Shown one piece after another: positions 60,501 through 64,000 of a stretch of DNA of 64,000 nt. The position numbers were made by a program, and so were the translations under genes. The stretch is from NCBI RefSeq assembly GCF_003473485.1, contig NC_053046.1, positions 3,730,001-3,794,000 on the forward strand. Reading direction: 5' to 3'. The stretch's first letter is position 1. Every line of letters begins with the position of its first letter. The DNA comes from Medicago truncatula. Taxonomy: Eukaryota; Streptophyta; Magnoliopsida; Fabales; Fabaceae. Under the pieces are notes generated by a model, which saw nothing but the letters and a program-made list of their open reading frames with translations, was not told where the DNA came from and did not search any database.

Positions 60501-63312
60501 GAAAGGACCTGTGCCGAGCTAAAGGAGTTGAGAAAGAATTTAGTATAGGAAAAGATAAAAGGTATAAACTTTTCTATACAGATTAGCAACATCTAAGACC
60601 ATTATTCTAAAAATGGAAGCACATGATCTGTCACTTTTTTCTCTCTCCTTTTCAGAGTAGAATGGAAGCACATGTACTGGAAATTTTACTACCATATACT
60701 GGACAACTTTTAATCAATATATGGTAGTAAAATTTCCAGTACAGATGACTGATTTTGCAGAAAATAAAGAAGTACCTTCACTTCTGCAGTGGCAGTCCTT
60801 CTCTCATCTTCTTTCTTCCACCCTACAGCTACAGATGGTTGTGATCCCAACATGAGTTGTATCTGAAATACACGTGAGAAGAACGTATCACAGATAGAGA
60901 ATATTCCAAATCTGTTTCATAATCCCTGAGGCAACAAAAAGCCCAACTCACCAATGCTTTGAATTGGCCAACACTTATATGAGCAAATTCTGGCGCAAAT
61001 TATATTTTAAGGAACTTGGCTAGATAAAGTACCAAACATACAAACTTTGTTGAAACTCATCTATTACAAGGTCGAAAATATGCCCCCACATTTAGAAATT
61101 CTAAACCATGCATACAGATCATTCATCTGTTCCCTTGAATTTAGTATGTTGCTTATATAAAGTAGATCCTGGTTTTCTGGTTCAGAGTCAGATGCAGTGG
61201 ACACTATCTTGATATCAACAAACCTCAAAGTAAAATTAATTAATTCCATAGTTATTGTTAAATCGATTTTATTTTAAGCTGATCTATGCATATCCCCACA
61301 ATGTTATGTACAATTTTTCATTTTTTTATGTTGTCAACCTACATCCCAAGTTTGTATCCGTGTGCACTAGATATGATGACACCATAGATAGGAAAGAAAA
61401 GTTCAAGGCATAGAAGAGCGTACATGTCCATTTGTTGTTTCTGACAGTTGGCGGGTCCATGCATTAGAAAGATTCAATGAACCATCTCTCAAAGACATTG
61501 ATAATCCTGCTGTTGCAGATGAGTGTGATGATATAACGCTGGGGAATGATGCACGAGAAACACATAAATCATCACTAGGACTGACAAAAGAACACTGTTC
61601 AAATAGATTTGCAGAAAGCAAATAACCAACCGTGATGTCTGCACTCCAATTAGTGAACGTAAACCGGCTGAAGCAATAAATTCTATTGACGAAGCCTCGG
61701 AAAGTTGATGACTTAATACAACATTAGCAGCTCCACCACCTTGATGTCCTTCAACTGCTAAATTGCCGCCAATCCCAACAACATTTCGTTTTGACAATTG
61801 AGACTGAACTTCACTCGTCATTGCCATTCTGATGCTCAGAAACATCACACACAAAAACATCAACATTCAAATGAAATCCTAAGGATGGGTATCTCAACTC
61901 AACACATGCATCGCAACAAGAAGCAATTATTTAACTGTCAGGAACATTTTATTTTTTTAAAATAATTGAGGAAGGGGAAACTTTTTATTTATAAAAGTGG
62001 CATTAATGACCATTTTAAATTGTCTTAGGTGGAATTCGAACTCTGTCCCTTGACATTACAAAGTCAAGCTACCATTGAGCTGACACCTCTTGGACCACGA
62101 ACATATTTCTATGAAAATTCAATCAAGAACACAGGGCATAATATCATCCAGGAGACTTCAGTTTTTATCCATCATTGCTTACATCAACACTCAAGTTCCA
62201 ATATCTATAAACCATTGCAACAAGGTATGCATTTTTAGCAATACATACACACACACACACACAACAACAACAACAACAATCAGGCTTTATCCCACTAAGT
62301 GGGGTCGGCTACATGATTAAAACGATGCCGCAATGTTCTATAATATCCATATCCAGTTCATTAATCCCTAGACTTTTCTTAATAGTTTATCTTATAGTTT
62401 TTCTAGGTCTTCTTCTGCCTCTAGTGATTTGACTACTATCCATTTAATCTACAACTCATTAATCGCTAGTCCTTTCTTAGTAGTTTCTCTTATAGTTTTT
62501 CTAGGTCTTCTTTTGTTGCTAACTTATCCGCTATCAACTACAAGTTAGCTTATCTGCTATCCGCTATAAGCTCATTCACTATCAACTAGATTATCAGTTA
62601 TCAGTTATTTTTAACAGACAAAACTTAAAACAATTCCAACAAAAAGGTATGCATTTTTAGCAATACACACACACACACACACACTTAAAAACAGTAAAGT
62701 TATCAGCTGGTTCAACAACTAATTTTACCAAACACTACCATTTCAATACTCTAGCTTGTCCGCTATCAACTACAAGCTAGCTTGTCAGCTATTAGCCTAA
62801 ACTCATCCACTAAATAGTACACACACGTTTCAAAAATTAAAAACAATAAAGTTATAAGATGAACAAAGAGAAATATCATACCCTCTAAAGAGACCATCAC
62901 CATCTAAATACTGCGGCATGGACAAATTAGCCAAAATCGTCCCGGAAGACTGAAAATTAGCCACCATCTTCTCATGTTCCCTTCTTCTCTTCAACCTCTC
63001 CAACTCGGCTTTAATCTCTTCAGCTCTATCCAACCTGGAACCAAGTTCCAAACCAGATTTCAACCCTTCCATACCATAAATATCATAAACCTGTCTCTTA
63101 TTCGGATCTGAAAGAATCTCATAAGCTTCACAAACTCGTTGAAAATTCTCAGTAGCAGCATCTTTCATGAGAGGATTTTGGTACTTGTCTGGATGATAAG
63201 CTTGTGCCCATTGACGATAAGCTTTGCGGATTTCTTCGTCGGAGGATTCGGGTGAGAGGTTGAGGATTGCGTAGAGTTCACGATTGTCTTGTTCTGAGTT
63301 TTGTTCCATCAT
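53061..63312 (-). CDS. OWL1: OWL1/DNAJC11-type J-domain protein (12 exons)
   Basis: Exons (minus): 62882-63312, 61631-61828, 61424-61538, 60776-60862, 60430-60518, 58847-58931, 57770-57823, 56380-56460, 55598-55675, 53981-54220, 53214-53321, 53061-53117. They join to 1623 nt, 540 residues, close to the 538 of Arabidopsis OWL1 (At2g35720). The J domain is at about residues 11-77 with HPD at 40-42. A beta-rich middle follows ([20 protein letters not shown] to [16 protein letters not shown]), then a hydrophobic stretch [20 protein letters not shown] and a basic coiled coil. The DUF3395-type C-terminus contains [20 protein letters not shown] and [15 protein letters not shown]1 acts in very-low-fluence phytochrome responses; the animal relative DNAJC11 is mitochondrial. 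The frame continues upstream to a Met at 63450, but the family starts near 63312/63309. Its introns hold SINE, LINE and MITE insertions. Confidence 0.95.
56694..57477. mobile_element. MITE with nested foldback in OWL1 intron
   Basis: The outer ends AGTGTAAATTACACTCCTCT and GGGGAGTATAATTTACTCTA are inverted repeats with AGAGATGC / ATCTCTTAG continuation. Inside, 56995-57180 is a second foldback: ACACAAGTAAAATGTCTTGC with CACCATTGGAT, inverted as TCCAATGGTG and GCAAGACTTGTTTCACTTGT. Both are non-coding. Confidence 0.65.
57478..57531. repeat. (TAA)n microsatellite
   Basis: About 17 near-perfect TAA units directly beside the right end of the MITE at 56694-57477, in an OWL1 intron. Confidence 0.95.
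58126..58271. mobile_element. Short MITE, GATATTTGTACAAC family, copy 3 (best preserved)
   Basis: GTGATATTTGTACAACCATT and AATGGTTGTACAGATATCAT are inverted ends. The interior TTCTTTTTCTCTCTTTTTAT and AGAGAGAGGGTTGTC is shared with 10167-10341 and 16096-16237. It sits in the OWL1 intron 57824-58846. Confidence 0.8.
58493..58677 (+). mobile_element. Au-type SINE in OWL1 intron, 11-bp TSD
   Basis: GGGGGAGCATTGGCGCAACA (box A) and GGTCACAGGTTTAAGTC (box B) are followed by GGGACCCCTTCCCGGACTCT and CACCGGGCTGCCCTTT, the order of the plant Au SINE. Exact repeats TGTGTTAGAAA at 58482-58492 and 58678-58688 flank it. It is antisense to OWL1. Confidence 0.9.
59180..59660 (-). mobile_element. Decayed LINE reverse-transcriptase fragment in OWL1 intron
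   Basis: The complement reads [17 protein letters not shown], then diverged sequence, like the conserved KMxxxxLRWFGHVxRRP segment of a common plant non-LTR element. Further pieces extend to about 59660 but are frameshifted. A matching 3' end of the same element type lies at 62270-62520. Confidence 0.55.
60673..60743. repeat. Perfect 26-bp inverted repeat (hairpin) in OWL1 intron
   Basis: TGTACTGGAAATTTTACTAC then CATATA at 60673-60698 is the exact reverse complement of 60718-60743, with a 19-base loop. It lies in the intron 60519-60775, ending 33 bases from exon 4. A direct repeat AATGGAAGCACATG occurs just before it (about 60614 and 60661). Confidence 0.9.
61975..62100 (-). mobile_element. 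tRNA-derived SINE remnant in OWL1 intron 1
   Basis: The complement contains GTCAGCTCAATGGTAGCTTG (box A) and GAGTTCGAATTCCACC (box B). It is a different family from the GTCCCCGTGAG SINE. It is diverged and its ends are uncertain. Confidence 0.55.
62244..62520 (-). mobile_element. LINE 3' end with (GTT)n tail, OWL1 intron 1
   Basis: CAACAACAACAACAACAAT then CCCACTAAGTGGGGTCGGCT (62262-62312) is the common 3' terminus of a plant non-LTR element. Upstream on the complement is RRPRKTIR-like coding sequence, present twice: TTATAGTTTTTCTAGGTCTT at about 62391 and 62490. An (AC)n run adjoins at 62244-62262, and another lies at 62665-62683. Confidence 0.6.
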
Positions 63313-63459
63313 TGGGATGCGATTGAGAGAGTAATGGAGAATTTGGGAGAGGGTTATTAGGGTTTTGCAGAGAAATTGTGAATTGCGAGGGTTTAAGGGT
63401 GAAGGGAACTTTTTGCTTACGTCACTAATGTTCCGAGACAAAACATTCAAGGTACAGTA

Positions 63460-64000
63460 GTCCGCTCTCTTCCTTGGAGAGTCGGAAAATGTTGTGAGTA
63501 GAAAATAAATAATAATAAATAAGTAAATAAAATAAAAACGGTTTGGTATCGAATACCTATCTCTTCAAATACTATGAATCAAAAAAAAAAAAATACTCTT
63601 CGAAAATATTTGCGAATATGTATCCACAAAAGTATTAAAATTAATTTTAAAATTTTTAAAAAATAAAAAAATTTAGTGAACATATGTAGAATGTTTCACA
63701 TATATACGCAAATATTTAGAAGATATTTCACAAATATATATCTTAAAAAAGATGAAGTGTGGAAAAAGGTGAGACCATATTAAAATTTAATGGTCACTAT
63801 AAGATAAAATATTTAGAATTTTGTTTTTAGTCCTATAAAATAAAATTACATTTTTTAGTCCTTCTGACATTTTCCTTAAGCATTTTAGGGACCAAAAATA
63901 TTGACAGAAATTTTTTACATGGACTAAAAATGATGATTGAAAATTTTTATAGGGACCAAAAATGCTGACGGAAAATTTATAAAGACTAAAAAGTGTGATT
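63460..64000. other. Upstream region of the OWL1-like gene; partial MITE at the edge
   Basis: The first part should contain the OWL1 promoter; no clear TATA box is seen. From about 63815, TTTTAGTCCTATAAAATAAA and GGGACCAAAAAT-type blocks resemble one arm of the foldback family at 33865-34139 and run off the window. Confidence 0.45.

Overview
This window is plant nuclear DNA. It is AT-rich, its genes have GT-AG introns, and the proteins are plant families. The repeat content (tRNA-derived SINEs, an Au-like SINE, a TRIM element, foldback MITEs with 9-bp target duplications) looks like a papilionoid legume of the Medicago/Trifolium/Pisum type. The organism is inferred from sequence style; no search was run.

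Seven genes are supported, most of them exon by exon with every reading frame closing. Left to right they are: a 65-aa DUF4535-type membrane protein (3558-3755, +); a VAP27-type VAMP-associated ER protein (4858-8098, -, 8 exons, 243 aa); a SEC14/CRAL-TRIO lipid-transfer protein (17187-19931, -, 11 exons, 449 aa); 20S proteasome subunit beta type-2/PBD1 (21285-23422, +, 3 exons, 204 aa); an intronless A1 aspartyl protease (30427-31872, -, 481 aa); a HINT4-like histidine-triad enzyme (47383-51281, -, 6 exons, 124 aa); and an OWL1/DNAJC11-type J-domain protein (53061-63312, -, 12 exons, 540 aa). The first coding exon of a possible secreted peptide precursor lies at 320-427 (-) and runs off the left edge. 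These genes do not form one pathway. The aspartyl protease and HINT4 pair recalls the Arabidopsis neighbours At4g16563 and At4g16566, here separated by about 15 kb of transposon-derived DNA.

The rest is mostly mobile DNA. 8.56-14.2 kb is a tandemly duplicated array carrying decayed subtilase-like fragments, into which a LINE, a 9-bp-TSD foldback element, a Stowaway element and a short MITE have inserted; sister copies supply empty sites. 39650-43583 is a complete hAT transposon with matching terminal inverted repeats, an exact 8-bp target duplication and a four-exon transposase broken by one in-frame stop. 46118-46858 is a TIR element with an exact 9-bp target duplication and seven copies of a palindromic GTGAGTTAACTCAC-type motif; it is the least familiar structure here. 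The introns of HINT4, OWL1, PBD1 and VAP27 contain a LINE, a TRIM, SINEs and nested MITEs.

No rRNA gene, functional tRNA gene, CRISPR array or organellar insert was seen. The best candidates for something undescribed are the palindrome-bearing TIR element, the perfect 26-bp intronic hairpin in OWL1 and the nearly intact hAT element.
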